A stretch of 64,000 nucleotides of DNA, taken from assembly GCF_900177375.1 (NCBI RefSeq), contig NZ_FWZU01000005.1, forward strand, positions 248,001 through 312,000. Reading direction: 5' to 3'. Made by a program: the position numbers and the translations under genes. The DNA comes from Desulfovibrio gilichinskyi. Lineage in GTDB: Bacteria > Desulfobacterota > Desulfovibrionia > Desulfovibrionales > Desulfovibrionaceae. This document shows positions 1 through 8,780 of this stretch, piece by piece. The notes under the pieces were generated by a model. That model was not told where the DNA came from and searched no databases. It was given only the letters and a program-made list of their open reading frames with translations. Each line of letters opens with the position of its first letter. Within the stretch, counting starts at the first letter, position 1.

Positions 1-1381
1 CGATTGCGTCAGTTGTCATGAACATTTCAGGCATACCGCTTCCCTTAGGACCTTCGTAGCGGATGACTACTACGGAACCGGGCTTGATATTGCCGGCAAT
101 GATGCTGGTTTGAGCCTCTTCTTCACTGTCGAAGACCATAGCCGGGCCGACATGCTGGTGCATGTCAGGCAGTACTGCCGCATATTTCACAACTGCGCCT
201 TCAGGGGCTATATTGCCTTCCAAAACAGCTATGGAACCACTTTTCTTGGATTGTTCAGGAGTACGGATAACATCGTTCAGCGGGATGCTGTAACTTTTCA
301 GATAACCGTGGCAGCGGTCAAAGAAACCGTCTTTTTCTAGGATTTCCAGAGAATCACCGAGAGTACGGCCGGTAACAGTCATAACGTCAAGGTCAAGCTG
401 ATCCCGCAGCAAATGCTGCACCATGGGAACGCCTCCTGCAAACCAGAAAAGTTCAGCTGTATACTTTCCGCTAGGCTGTATGTTGGTTAGATATTTGATT
501 TCCTGGCCAATGGCATCAAATTCTTTAGGATCTATATCTATGCCGACTTCATGGGCAATTGCCGGCATATGGATGAAAGCATTGGTGCTGCCGCCGATGG
601 CTGCGTGAACTTTCATGGCGTTGATGAAGTTTGCTTTTGTGAGGATCTTGCGTGCAGTAATGCCTTTTTCGGCCAGATACATGATTTGCTTACCTGCCGC
701 ACGGGCCATGCGTCTAATTTCAGACATGGTTGCCGGCATGAGTGCTGTTCCCGGTAAGGCCATGCCCAGAGCTTCGGACATGCACTGCATTGTGCTTGCA
801 GTTCCCATGAATTGGCATGCACCACAGGACGGGCAGCCTGTGAGCTGATAATTTTTCATTTCCGCGAGGTCAACATGCCCTTTTTTCTTGCGTGCTGAGA
901 GCGGTCCGGCAAGGCCGGAAGTGGAGTTATTCGGTCCTGAGCGCATGGCTCCGCCGGGAATATGAATGGTAGGTATATCCATTCTGGCTGCGGCCATAAG
1001 GTGGGCTGGAGTGGATTTATCGCATCCTGACAGCAATAGCATGCCGTCCCAAGGGATGACGGAAGCATGAATTTCGACCATATCCGCAATGATACCGCGG
1101 GAGCAGAGGATGAAGTTCATGCCTTCATGACCCTGTGCCCAGCCGTCGCATATATCCGTGACGTGGAACTTAGCAGGGCGTCCGCCGGCTTCATATACTC
1201 CGATAGAGGCTTCTTCGCTCAGGACATCTAAATGATAACTTCCGGGGTGGCTGTCTCCTTGAACATCATCAATAATAATCTGGGGCTTGTTAACATCTTC
1301 TCTTGTCCAGTTCATACCCATCATAAGGGCATCAATCTGCGACCATAGGTCTCGCACGCGTTCGCATTTTTGTTTTTGCAT
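1..1381 (-). CDS. IlvD/Edd-family aldonate dehydratase (YjhG/YagF-like), 3' end outside window
   Basis: The N-terminal 460 residues of a dihydroxy-acid/aldonate dehydratase are visible; the gene runs off the left edge. Three cysteine sites that normally hold the Fe-S cluster can be seen: Cys78 in DICDG, Cys120 in SGCDKS and the cluster GCPSCGAC at about residues 182-189. Family enzymes dehydrate 2,3-dihydroxy acids to 2-keto-3-deoxy acids. The cysteine cluster is followed by QFMGTASTM rather than the usual biosynthetic IlvD pattern, and the neighbours are an aldolase and a permease, so I infer a catabolic sugar-acid dehydratase (xylonate/gluconate type), not the branched-chain amino acid enzyme. 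The start at 1381 follows AAGGA about 9 bases upstream. It is the last visible gene of a minus-strand operon. The exact sugar acid cannot be read from sequence. Confidence 0.85.
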   Translation of the reverse strand, partial: MQKQKCERVRDLWSQIDALMMGMNWTREDVNKPQIIIDDVQGDSHPGSYHLDVLSEEASIGVYEAGGRPAKFHVTDICDGWAQGHEGMNFILCSRGIIADMVEIHASVIPWDGMLLLSGCDKSTPAHLMAAARMDIPTIHIPGGAMRSGPNNSTSGLAGPLSARKKKGHVDLAEMKNYQLTGCPSCGACQFMGTASTMQCMSEALGMALPGTALMPATMSEIRRMARAAGKQIMYLAEKGITARKILTKANFINAMKVHAAIGGSTNAFIHMPAIAHEVGIDIDPKEFDAIGQEIKYLTNIQPSGKYTAELFWFAGGVPMVQHLLRDQLDLDVMTVTGRTLGDSLEILEKDGFFDRCHGYLKSYSIPLNDVIRTPEQSKKSGSIAVLEGNIAPEGAVVKYAAVLPDMHQHVGPAMVFDSEEEAQTSIIAGNIKPGSVVVIRYEGPKGSGMPEMFMTTDAI

Positions 1382-1396
1382 AGCTTTCTATCCTTT

Positions 1397-1417
1397 GCCC
1401 CCCCCCTAAAGAGGGGG
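1397..1417. terminator. GC hairpin in the gap before the dehydratase gene
   Basis: A run of nine C (1398-1406) is separated by a short loop from GGGGGC (1412-1417), so it can form a strong short hairpin. On the plus strand it is followed by a loose T tract. On the transcribed minus strand it lies just upstream of the dehydratase ribosome binding site with no U tract, so there it may act as an mRNA processing or stability element rather than a terminator. Confidence 0.4.
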
Positions 1418-1515
1418 CTTTCTTTACTGTCATTCGTTATAAACGGATGGGAATGATCAAATAACATCATGGACTATCGGATTACATCCGAAGAGCGTCC
1501 ATTTTTTTAAGATAA

Positions 1516-2418
1516 TTAGAGGCCAGCCTCTGCGAGGATTTCTGTGAAGCGTTTTTTAATATCTTCTTCTGGCTCAGTAGCAGGAGCTGCAACGCCTGTC
1601 GGAATATCTGATCCAGTGAACCGGACAGCTTCTTTGAGTAGCCAGGAGAATGGTACGTCCAGCGTGTAAAGCTGCGAAAGAATGCTGAGGCGCGGAATCA
1701 GTGTTTTTAAGCTCTCCATGTCATTATTTTTGAAAGCCTTGTATATGCCGCAGGTTATTTCAGGTGCAAAGTTTGATGTTCCAGGAATAGCACCGTCACC
1801 ACCGAGCATTAAGGTAGTAAACAGGTATTCATCGAATCCGCAGATGATTTTAAAATCTTTACGTGCGCTTTTGACTTGGAAAATAAGGTCACGGATGTGG
1901 CTGATGCAATCTACCGTATCCTTGATGCCGATGATGTTCGGGCAGTCTAAGGCAATGCGTTTAACCAGTGCAGGGGACAAATCTTGTCCTGTCAGAGCGG
2001 GGAAATTGTACATCACTACAGGTAGAGAAACGGATTCTGCGATTGTGCGGTAGTGCTTATACAGTCGGTCTTCATTCATGAGTGAGTAGTATGGATTTAC
2101 GACAATCACTGCATCAGCTCCGATTGAAGCCGCATGTTCGCTCAGTTCGATAACTTCCGCAGTGCCGCATGCTCCGGTACCGATGATAACGGGTTTACGT
2201 CCGGCAACTTTTGCTACGCAGAATTCTGCAACCTGCTTGCGAACAGCATTCGTGAGCTGTGAAAACTCACCGGCACTTCCAAGGAAGAGCAGGCCGTCTA
2301 CATCGCTTTCAACCAGTCTGTCGATAAAAACGCCCATTCCTTTGCTGTCGAATTCGCCGTTGTCATTGAAAATAGTCGGTACTGGTGGAATAATTCCCTC
2401 TAAAGAATATAAAGACAT
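1516..2418 (-). CDS. yagE: DHDPS/NAL-family 2-keto-3-deoxy-aldonate aldolase (YagE/YjhH type)
   Basis: A 300-residue class I aldolase of the dihydrodipicolinate synthase superfamily, the usual length. The carboxylate-binding loop appears as GSAGEF (47-52), the catalytic tyrosine is Tyr137 (MYNFPALTGQDLSP) and the Schiff-base lysine is Lys166 (GIKDT). Segments such as VDGLLFLGSAGEFSQL and NFPALTGQDLSPALVK closely match what I remember of E. coli YagE, which cleaves 2-keto-3-deoxy-gluconate/xylonate to pyruvate plus an aldehyde. The gene follows the permease and precedes the dehydratase, the order expected for a non-phosphorylative sugar-acid pathway. AAGGAG lies 7 bases before the ATG. N-acetylneuraminate lyase is less likely given the neighbours. 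Confidence 0.88.
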   Translation of the reverse strand: MSLYSLEGIIPPVPTIFNDNGEFDSKGMGVFIDRLVESDVDGLLFLGSAGEFSQLTNAVRKQVAEFCVAKVAGRKPVIIGTGACGTAEVIELSEHAASIGADAVIVVNPYYSLMNEDRLYKHYRTIAESVSLPVVMYNFPALTGQDLSPALVKRIALDCPNIIGIKDTVDCISHIRDLIFQVKSARKDFKIICGFDEYLFTTLMLGGDGAIPGTSNFAPEITCGIYKAFKNNDMESLKTLIPRLSILSQLYTLDVPFSWLLKEAVRFTGSDIPTGVAAPATEPEEDIKKRFTEILAEAGL

Positions 2419-2531
2419 TGATAACTCCTTTTTTAGTATGGAACTTTTGTTCCAAAATTATGGTAAATATTAAATCGTCTTTTGTGTAGGGACCCAGACG
2501 AAATTATTTATATTGAACGTGGTCAGCTCAG

Positions 2532-3947
2532 CTATATCAAGCCCATCGAGACAAAGGTTGCTAAAGAGATGATACCTATTACACCACCGATAGCGCGTGG
2601 GAGAGTAAGGTATTTCAGGCCTTGTTTTGTGTTCAGGTTGAAGAACTGGGTCATTATCCAGAAACCACTGTCGTTCAAGTGACTGAATATCATGGTTCCG
2701 CAGCCGATGGACAGAGTCGCAGCAACCGGGGACAGTCCAAGTGAGTCCATCATGGGAAGAACTATAGCGGCAGCGGTCAAACCTGCGGTTGTCATGGAGC
2801 CCACAGCGGTCATTATTATCGAGGCTGTGAAGAAGGGAATAAGAATCGGAAGCAGGCTTGTTCCTGCTACGATGACACCAAGTTCTTTGATGACCGGAGC
2901 AGCTTTAAGTATGCCACCCATGGCTCCACCCATAGCGGTAATGAGCAATGGAAGAAGAGCAACCATGAGTCCTCTGCCTACCCATGTTCCAAATATTAGT
3001 TCTTTCAGAGACTTATCATTGTTGCCGGTGGTGCGGAAATGATGAGCTTTAACTTTTTCAGACTTGATGAACCCAAGGATTATGGTGAATACGACGCCCA
3101 GCAATAATGCGATAACTCTGTCTCCAACGGAAGTGAAGAAGGTAAGAGATGTTCCGCTGTCTTTCATATATACCTTTGCAAAAGATGCAAAAGTAATCAG
3201 TACTACTGGAATCAGTATTGGAAGCATGGAGAAAAAGGCGTTTGGCAGTCCTGGTTCATGGATGACAATATCTTCAATCTTATCAGATTTGGCAGGCTCG
3301 AAACCTTCAACAAAGTCTTCTCTAGGGGCAATCCATTCTTTAGCTGCCCAGCCGCGCAGTATCAGCCATGTGCCGAAGAATGCTATTGCGGAAATAGTTG
3401 TTCCCCAGAAAATGGTCAAACCAAGGTCAGCGCCATACATAAGGGCGATTGCGAGGATACCGGGGGTTGGCGGAACCAGACCGTGAGTAAGTCCAAGTCC
3501 CATACTGATGAAAGCGGACATGGAGGACATTGATATTTTTTTACGTACTGACAAGATGGAGGCGATTGGAGCGGTCAGCACCATGGTTATGTCGCCAAAT
3601 ACTGGAATGGAGACGATGAAAGCTGTAAGTGCGGGGGCAAGTTCCAAAGCGCGCCCACGGAACAACCTGATGAAAAAGTTGGAAATTGCCGTGGCTGCGC
3701 CGGTATCCTGAATACCCATTGCCAAAATGGAACCCAGGATGATGGTAACGCCAATGCCTTTTAAAGTTCCGCCGAACCCTGCATTGATCAGATTGACCGA
3801 TCCTATAATTCCGTTATTCAGAGCCAGTCCAAGTCCAAGGCTGGTAAAGAAAAGCGCAAGAACTGGATGCATTTTTACTTTCATGATCAGCAGCATTAAG
3901 AAAATAATAGCAACTGCTAGAACTACTAGAAAAAATATTGGAGTCAT
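2532..3947 (-). CDS. GntP-family gluconate/aldonate:H+ symporter
   Basis: A 471-residue, very hydrophobic protein with many predicted membrane helices and the typical GntP text: MHPVLALFF near the N terminus, GTLKGIGVTIILGSILAMGI at about 60-80, VFGDITMVLTAPI, and a C-terminal HLNDSGFWIMTQFF. Members import gluconate and related sugar acids with protons across the inner membrane. It lies upstream of the aldolase and dehydratase on the same strand, so it is the likely uptake step of the pathway. AGAGGG precedes the ATG at 3947. The long upstream region carries two copies of the putative IclR operator. Confidence 0.9.
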   Translation of the reverse strand: MTPIFFLVVLAVAIIFLMLLIMKVKMHPVLALFFTSLGLGLALNNGIIGSVNLINAGFGGTLKGIGVTIILGSILAMGIQDTGAATAISNFFIRLFRGRALELAPALTAFIVSIPVFGDITMVLTAPIASILSVRKKISMSSMSAFISMGLGLTHGLVPPTPGILAIALMYGADLGLTIFWGTTISAIAFFGTWLILRGWAAKEWIAPREDFVEGFEPAKSDKIEDIVIHEPGLPNAFFSMLPILIPVVLITFASFAKVYMKDSGTSLTFFTSVGDRVIALLLGVVFTIILGFIKSEKVKAHHFRTTGNNDKSLKELIFGTWVGRGLMVALLPLLITAMGGAMGGILKAAPVIKELGVIVAGTSLLPILIPFFTASIIMTAVGSMTTAGLTAAAIVLPMMDSLGLSPVAATLSIGCGTMIFSHLNDSGFWIMTQFFNLNTKQGLKYLTLPRAIGGVIGIISLATFVSMGLI

Positions 3948-4220
3948 TGTTTCCCTCTTTTTAAATTTGAGTCGGAAGCAAAGGCAAGGCCTGTACCGAC
4001 ATTTCTGTTTTAACTATTCTCCTAGAAAAAGCACATGTTGTGCGTAGAACCCACTTTCAGTCAAATACCGCACAGGGAAAAATAATACTTGTAATTATTA
4101 ACCTCCTTCACGCCGGGGCCACTATGCTGCTACCGGTTCCGGCAGTTATGAGTTCAGAACATTGCGCACTGCTCTTTTGATCCTCATAAGTGGTCCACTC
4201 CCCCCACAATTGATTTTTAA

Positions 4221-4239
4221 TGTGCGATATTGTCGCACA
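4221..4239. promoter_or_regulatory. Probable IclR operator, copy 1
   Basis: TGTGCGA and TCGCACA form a perfect 7-base inverted repeat around a TATTG core. The same 19-base pattern recurs at 4436 and over the regulator's own leader at 5252, so it is probably the binding site of the neighbouring IclR-type protein. Confidence 0.7.
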
Positions 4240-4435
4240 TTGTCCACATTATCCTGCCCAATATTAAATAATATTACATAATATCGTTATTACTCACTAA
4301 ATATATTAATTAAGTGAGGTTGCTTGTAGTCATTATCACTGTTTAAAACGTTTTGAACCGCAGTTTGGAATATCTAGCTGCATTTATGAACACATTTTTA
4401 CCGCAAAGCGGGGTTTTAATATTCTAACTATTATT

Positions 4436-4454
4436 TGTGCGACAATATAGCACG
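4436..4454. promoter_or_regulatory. Probable IclR operator, copy 2
   Basis: TGTGCGACAATATAGCACG matches the reverse complement of copy 1 except at two positions in the right arm. It lies immediately downstream of the IclR stop codon, so it belongs to the control region of the permease operon. Confidence 0.6.
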
Positions 4455-4480
4455 CTGTTCACATAGTGTGTGAAAAAAAA

Positions 4481-5239
4481 TTAAATGGCTGCGCTGATTT
4501 GTTTAGCAACGGTGGTGATCGTTTCAGACACCTGAGCGACCATTTTTGATGAAATACCTGCTTTAGCTCCTGAAAGGCTGACTGAAGCAACAACTTCTCC
4601 GTTTTGCGCAAAGATAGGAGCTGCAATACACATCAACCCTGCAACGTGTTCCTCATCGTCGATACTGAATCCACGCTTACGGATTGTTTCAAGTTCTTGC
4701 TGCAGTTCATCCACACTCGTAATACAGTTTGGTCCCCGCCGTTCAAGCGGCACCATCTGTTTGAGCAATCGTTCCCGTCTGGTTTCGGGCATGAAAGCAA
4801 GTAAACATTTGCCTACAGCTGTACAGTACATGGGGTTTTCTGCTCCGACTTCCGATTGCATAAAGATCGCATTTTTCCCCCGTATTTTTTCAATATAGAC
4901 CACCATACCGTTGCGTTCAACAGTCAGATGAACTGTTTCCGAAAACTCTTGAACAAGTTTTTCCAGAAATGGAGTGGCTCTACGGACCAGAATACTGTGT
5001 CTCCGCACTTGTCCACCGAGTCGAAGCAACTTGAGTCCTAGGGAATAGCGGGAGTCTCTGGGATTTTGTTCCAGATAGCCTTTTTGAGCCAAGGTACTGA
5101 TTAAGCTGAAAGCTGTACTTTTACTGAGATCAAGCAGGTTGGCGATTTCAGTTACGCTCAGTTCTTTGGTTGAGCTATTGTATAACTCCAATATGCTCAA
5201 CGCTCTAACTACTGATTGTATTTGTCTGCCTTCACCCAT
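4481..5239 (-). CDS. IclR-family regulator of the aldonate operon
   Basis: About 252 residues with the IclR layout: an N-terminal winged helix-turn-helix (LSVTEIANLLDLSKSTAFSL) and a C-terminal effector domain ending in the typical GEVVASVSLSGAKAGIS. IclR proteins bind small organic acids and usually repress or activate one catabolic operon. I chose the ATG at 5239 because AGGAG stands 8 bases upstream. An in-frame ATG at 5269 would put the first codons inside the operator dyad at 5252-5268 and has no ribosome binding site. The gene order regulator-permease-aldolase-dehydratase resembles the E. coli yjhIHGF locus, which also has an IclR-type regulator. The effector is probably a sugar acid or its keto-deoxy derivative. 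Confidence 0.88.
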   Translation of the reverse strand: MGEGRQIQSVVRALSILELYNSSTKELSVTEIANLLDLSKSTAFSLISTLAQKGYLEQNPRDSRYSLGLKLLRLGGQVRRHSILVRRATPFLEKLVQEFSETVHLTVERNGMVVYIEKIRGKNAIFMQSEVGAENPMYCTAVGKCLLAFMPETRRERLLKQMVPLERRGPNCITSVDELQQELETIRKRGFSIDDEEHVAGLMCIAAPIFAQNGEVVASVSLSGAKAGISSKMVAQVSETITTVAKQISAAI

Positions 5240-5251
5240 GCCTTTTTCTCC

Positions 5252-5268
5252 TGTGCGACATTGTCGCA
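5252..5268. promoter_or_regulatory. Probable IclR operator, copy 3 (autoregulatory)
   Basis: TGCGACA-T-TGTCGCA is a perfect inverted repeat just upstream of the IclR ribosome binding site. Its sequence is nearly the same as the two dyads in the permease leader, which suggests autoregulation. Confidence 0.7.
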
Positions 5269-5564
5269 TTGTGTTTACTGTCCTGATCCATAACTGCCAG
5301 CTGTTTTGGGACTTGTCAACTCTTTGGATAATAATTAGGGTTCATTCTGTGCCTTTTTTTAGAGATACAGGTAAAGACTGAGTGTAATTTCCAAAATATT
5401 TGCAATATATTTGAGTAAACTTTTCTGGCAATGATCAAAGATAATAAATTAGAACTCAAATTCTAACTTAACCTCTCTTGACGTCACTGCGATTATTTTG
5501 AATCATAAGTCCGGTGTCCGTTTTGGCGTAAAGACTGCTAATAAAAAAATAAGACTGGTTAAAA

Positions 5565-5882
5565 ATGGAAAATATAGAAAATATTAATCGCGGTTCAAAA
5601 ATTATAATTCTTAAATCTGAAAACACATATTCAGCTGATGTTGAGACATTTATTCCGCAGGGTGTATGTTCAACAATGATCAACTTTGCAGTGGAAGACG
5701 GTAAGCTTGTTTACGTAGATTTTACCGGTGGCTGTCCGGGAAATCTCAAGGCTATATCTGCGTTGATTACTGATATGCCTGTTCAAGAAATTGTCGGTAA
5801 GCTCAAAGGCATCACCTGCGGTAACAAGAGTACCTCTTGCGCCGATCAGTTATGCAAAGCTCTTGATGGGTATATGAAATAG
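5565..5882 (+). CDS. TSCPD-domain protein (TIGR03905 type)
   Basis: A 105-residue protein that is almost entirely one TSCPD domain: FIPQGVCS, then VDFTGGCPGNLKAIS, then GITCGNKSTSCADQL. The cysteines in GVCS, GGCPGN, CGN and TSCADQ are the conserved ones. The same domain occurs at the C terminus of many adenosylcobalamin-dependent ribonucleotide reductases, and here the gene faces nrdJ across a shared terminator. Its biochemical role is not established; an accessory part in NrdJ function or redox handling is inference. No clear Shine-Dalgarno precedes the ATG. A start further downstream would cut into the domain. Confidence 0.8.
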   Translation: MENIENINRGSKIIILKSENTYSADVETFIPQGVCSTMINFAVEDGKLVYVDFTGGCPGNLKAISALITDMPVQEIVGKLKGITCGNKSTSCADQLCKALDGYMK

Positions 5883-6020
5883 AAAAGCTGATGATGGAAT
5901 AGTGAACTGTAATATGAATTATTGGAATGGGACGTTGCGTGCATATATTTCGTCGTGGGTGTAGGTGAATTCGCCGTATAGATTTTTCCGGTGGGATAAT
6001 GTTTTGTGTTAAAAAATAGA

Positions 6021-6056
6021 AAATCCGGAAGGTGATAAATTCACCTTCCGGATTTT
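6021..6056. terminator. Bidirectional terminator between the TSCPD gene and nrdJ
   Basis: A 15-base perfect stem (AAATCCGGAAGGTGA with its complement at 6041-6055) is flanked by an A run on the left and a T run on the right, so it can stop transcription from both converging genes. Confidence 0.9.
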
Positions 6057-6095
6057 TTGTAAGAATATAAAAACCTTATAAACTAGCGTATGTGA

Positions 6096-8780
6096 TTAGC
6101 CGCAGGTCGTGTAACCGCAGGCTTTACATATTTTACATCCGCCCTCAGGTACGTAAGCTTTTTTGCCGCATTCAGGGCATGGGCTTCCAAGTTCTTTGGA
6201 AACTATGGTTTGATCATCCATATCAAGTGATATGTAGTTGCGCAGGATGCGGGAGATAATGGCAGCCGCATCGATTATATTGTAGCTGGAACGGTCCAGC
6301 TGCGTAATAATGCGGTCGATAGGCATGCCCACGCGAAGCAGAAGACTGGTTAAACGGGTGATTGTTTCCCATAGAGAATATTTCTCCTGAAAAACCTGCT
6401 CGTTATAGATACCTGATCCGGTTAAGCCTGCTTCTTTTGGCAGCTTGACGAATATTTCAATAGGGTTGCCGGATTCATCTACGGATACAATGATATACAT
6501 CTTGGACCCTTTCCATGTAACCCTATGGCGCTCTGCCCGTTCGATATCATTCAGCTCTCTTTCACGTAAGCTCGGGAATTGTCCGAGCATTGTGGGATCA
6601 GCGTCCTGCGTATCTTCTTTCTTGCTCAGTACACCTTTTTTACAACCGTTGCGGAAGACAGTCACTCCTTTGAGGCCGTGTCTCCATGCTTCAATGTAAA
6701 TCTGGAAGATGGTTTCCCGTGGTGTATCTTCGGAAAGATTAATGGTCGAAGAAATGGAACTGTCTGTGAATTCCTGAACAGCGGCCTGCAAACGGATGCG
6801 GTCCATATAGTCAAGTTCATCAGATTGAACGTAATTCAATTTCTCTTTAAGTTGCAGAGCCGTATACTTGCCGAACAGCTCTTCCTGATTAGTTTCAAGC
6901 ATCCATTTCAGCGGAGGCATATGGATGAACTCAAAAACTTTTCCAGCTTCAAGGCGGGTTTCGCGGGTGTAGCTGAAAAGAAACGCAGGTTCGATTCCGG
7001 ATGTGCAGTTGTCAGACATGATGGAAATGGAACCTGAAGGCCCGACGGTGTTGAAAGCCGTATGGCGCAGACCGTTATCCATAATCTTTTTCTGTAACTT
7101 TTTGGGCAGTCCGAGGTTTGTGATGTACGGGCATTCCAGAAACCGTTTTCTGGCCTCAGGAGCTTTTAAAGCTTCCACAACCCCGAAGCGTCCGGCTATA
7201 TCCGCGCTGACAGATATTTCGGTTATGGCTTTATCCCGAAGGATCTTTTTGATGAAGTCTATTGACTCTTCGCTGCCGTAGCGCATGCCGAGCATCGCAA
7301 GCATGTCGCCAAGTCCGGTGAATTCTATGCCGATCCGTTTACCGTACTTGTCTGCATCCCTATGCTGCTGAAGAGGATGCTTGCTCTGGTTCAGATCAGA
7401 CATGGTATCCATAAAGGCAACGGTGCGCGTTAAGTCATCGCGGAACAGGTCTTCGTCGAACTGAGCTTCCTTCGTGAAGGGATTAACTACATATTTGAAC
7501 AGAACCATGGCTCCTAAGAGGCAGTTGTTCCAGTAGCCGAGTCCTTGTTCACCGCAGGGGTTGGTGGACATTGGTTTAAGGCGCAAAGGGTCGATGAATG
7601 TACCGGGGGTATTGCGCTGAGTCGTATCCTGATAAAGGATTCCCGGGTCGCCGGACTGCCATGCGGAACTGCTGATTTCTTCAAGCAATCCCCGTGCTTT
7701 GACTGTTGTATATGGCTTGAAAGGAAGGCCGAATTCCTGCCAGCGGCTGTAGTCTCCGTCCCAGAGAAGGTTATAAACTGAATTGACGGGGTCGAAGATG
7801 TCTGACTTCTCGTTGCGCCGTCTGGAAGGAGAAAATAAAAGTGTGCCTTCAGGAAGGTCCGCCTGTTTCTCATTCACGGGTAGATCAGGTTTGACTTTTA
7901 TCTGATACTTTTCCGGATCAAGGGCTGTCACTTTGTAGATGATTTCAGCTTCAAGGCGATCTCCCACTTGAGGATCAAGGGCATTATAGACCTCAGGCAG
8001 CAATTGCAAAGTCGCTGCATCACATATCTTGCCTGTCACTTTATTCATTTCAGGAAAAACAAACGTCCAGTCCTTGTCGTCTTCCACAGCCTGCATGAAT
8101 TCGTCAGTAATTTTGAGGCTTATATTGGCCCCGAATACATCCTGAGTTTTTCCTGTAAGGGAGTCCACACCGAAAATTTCTTCAGGTTTACTTTTGCTCC
8201 AGATAAAACGGCGGGTGTCAGGATGCCTGATATCCATTGATATCATGAGTGCGCCGCGTCTGCCGTTTTGGCCTATGGTGTTTGTCAGTTCACTGAAAAG
8301 AGGCATGAAGCTGACAGCTCCGGAAGATGTGACAGCTGCGTTATTCACAGGGTCGCCGGAAGGGCGCAATATGGTAATATCTATCCCGCTGCCGCCGCGG
8401 TAAGAATAAGTCCGTGCGAGTTTTTTCTGAGCTTCGAAGATACCTTCTAAGGAGTCTGATTCGATTTTTGCTAAATAACAGTTGCTGAGGGAACATTTAG
8501 CGTAGTCGTTGCCGAGGCCGGATAGAATAGATCCGGCAGGTATGAAGCGTCCTGCTTGAAGCATTTCGCACACCTGTTCGTTTTCCTGATTTTCAAAGCT
8601 GGAGTGCTTTAAAAATTCGCGGCAAAGCCTGTTTTTAACATCACCAAATGAGTGTTCCTGAAGGTGTCCCTTGCTGTCACGGATCTGATATTTTTTAGAG
8701 CTGACTGTTTCTTGAAAGCGTCTGTGCTCTTCTAAGGCCATTTTGGCGGATTCACGAGTGATAACTGGTTGTTTGGTCAT
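6096..8780 (-). CDS. nrdJ: Adenosylcobalamin-dependent (class II) ribonucleotide reductase
   Basis: An 894-residue class II reductase that makes deoxyribonucleotides without oxygen, using adenosylcobalamin as radical source. The active-site motif NPCGEQ is at 407-412 (Asn, Cys and Glu of the catalytic trio). An N-terminal KCSLSNCYL holds one half of the redox cysteine pair, and a glycine-rich TYSYRGGSGIDI follows. The C terminus carries a zinc-ribbon-like tail with CPECGKK and CKICKACGYTTCG, probably the mobile redox or metal tail. The segment at about 735-860, rich in ITRLTSLLLRVGM-type text, resembles the TSCPD-linked C-terminal region of this family. No cobalamin riboswitch precedes it, in contrast to nrdD at 37.7 kb. 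It is monocistronic. Confidence 0.95.
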   Translation of the reverse strand: MTKQPVITRESAKMALEEHRRFQETVSSKKYQIRDSKGHLQEHSFGDVKNRLCREFLKHSSFENQENEQVCEMLQAGRFIPAGSILSGLGNDYAKCSLSNCYLAKIESDSLEGIFEAQKKLARTYSYRGGSGIDITILRPSGDPVNNAAVTSSGAVSFMPLFSELTNTIGQNGRRGALMISMDIRHPDTRRFIWSKSKPEEIFGVDSLTGKTQDVFGANISLKITDEFMQAVEDDKDWTFVFPEMNKVTGKICDAATLQLLPEVYNALDPQVGDRLEAEIIYKVTALDPEKYQIKVKPDLPVNEKQADLPEGTLLFSPSRRRNEKSDIFDPVNSVYNLLWDGDYSRWQEFGLPFKPYTTVKARGLLEEISSSAWQSGDPGILYQDTTQRNTPGTFIDPLRLKPMSTNPCGEQGLGYWNNCLLGAMVLFKYVVNPFTKEAQFDEDLFRDDLTRTVAFMDTMSDLNQSKHPLQQHRDADKYGKRIGIEFTGLGDMLAMLGMRYGSEESIDFIKKILRDKAITEISVSADIAGRFGVVEALKAPEARKRFLECPYITNLGLPKKLQKKIMDNGLRHTAFNTVGPSGSISIMSDNCTSGIEPAFLFSYTRETRLEAGKVFEFIHMPPLKWMLETNQEELFGKYTALQLKEKLNYVQSDELDYMDRIRLQAAVQEFTDSSISSTINLSEDTPRETIFQIYIEAWRHGLKGVTVFRNGCKKGVLSKKEDTQDADPTMLGQFPSLRERELNDIERAERHRVTWKGSKMYIIVSVDESGNPIEIFVKLPKEAGLTGSGIYNEQVFQEKYSLWETITRLTSLLLRVGMPIDRIITQLDRSSYNIIDAAAIISRILRNYISLDMDDQTIVSKELGSPCPECGKKAYVPEGGCKICKACGYTTCG

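Larger units (their letters stand above)
3948..4480 (-). other. Regulatory gap upstream of the permease operon
   Basis: This 533-base gap separates the IclR gene from the permease. It contains two dyads matching the operator over the IclR leader (4221-4239 and 4436-4454) in AT-rich DNA. Towards the permease, the minus strand shows purine-rich Shine-Dalgarno-like stretches followed only by tiny open frames (one encoding MRIKRAVRNVLNS, one encoding MSVQALPLLPTQI). I do not call these genes; they could be leader peptides or relics. Confidence 0.5.

Noticed and set aside
3064-3486. 140-codon open frame antisense to the GntP permease
   Set aside because: No ribosome binding site, low-complexity translation, and the permease on the other strand is clearly real.
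6985-7000. GGTTCGATTCC, a T-arm-like string suggesting a tRNA
   Set aside because: It lies in nrdJ coding sequence and no acceptor or anticodon stem pairs around it; no tRNA is supported anywhere in the window.
7514-7873. 119-codon open frame inside nrdJ on the same strand
   Set aside because: Shifted frame within a conserved catalytic region; nrdJ explains the sequence.
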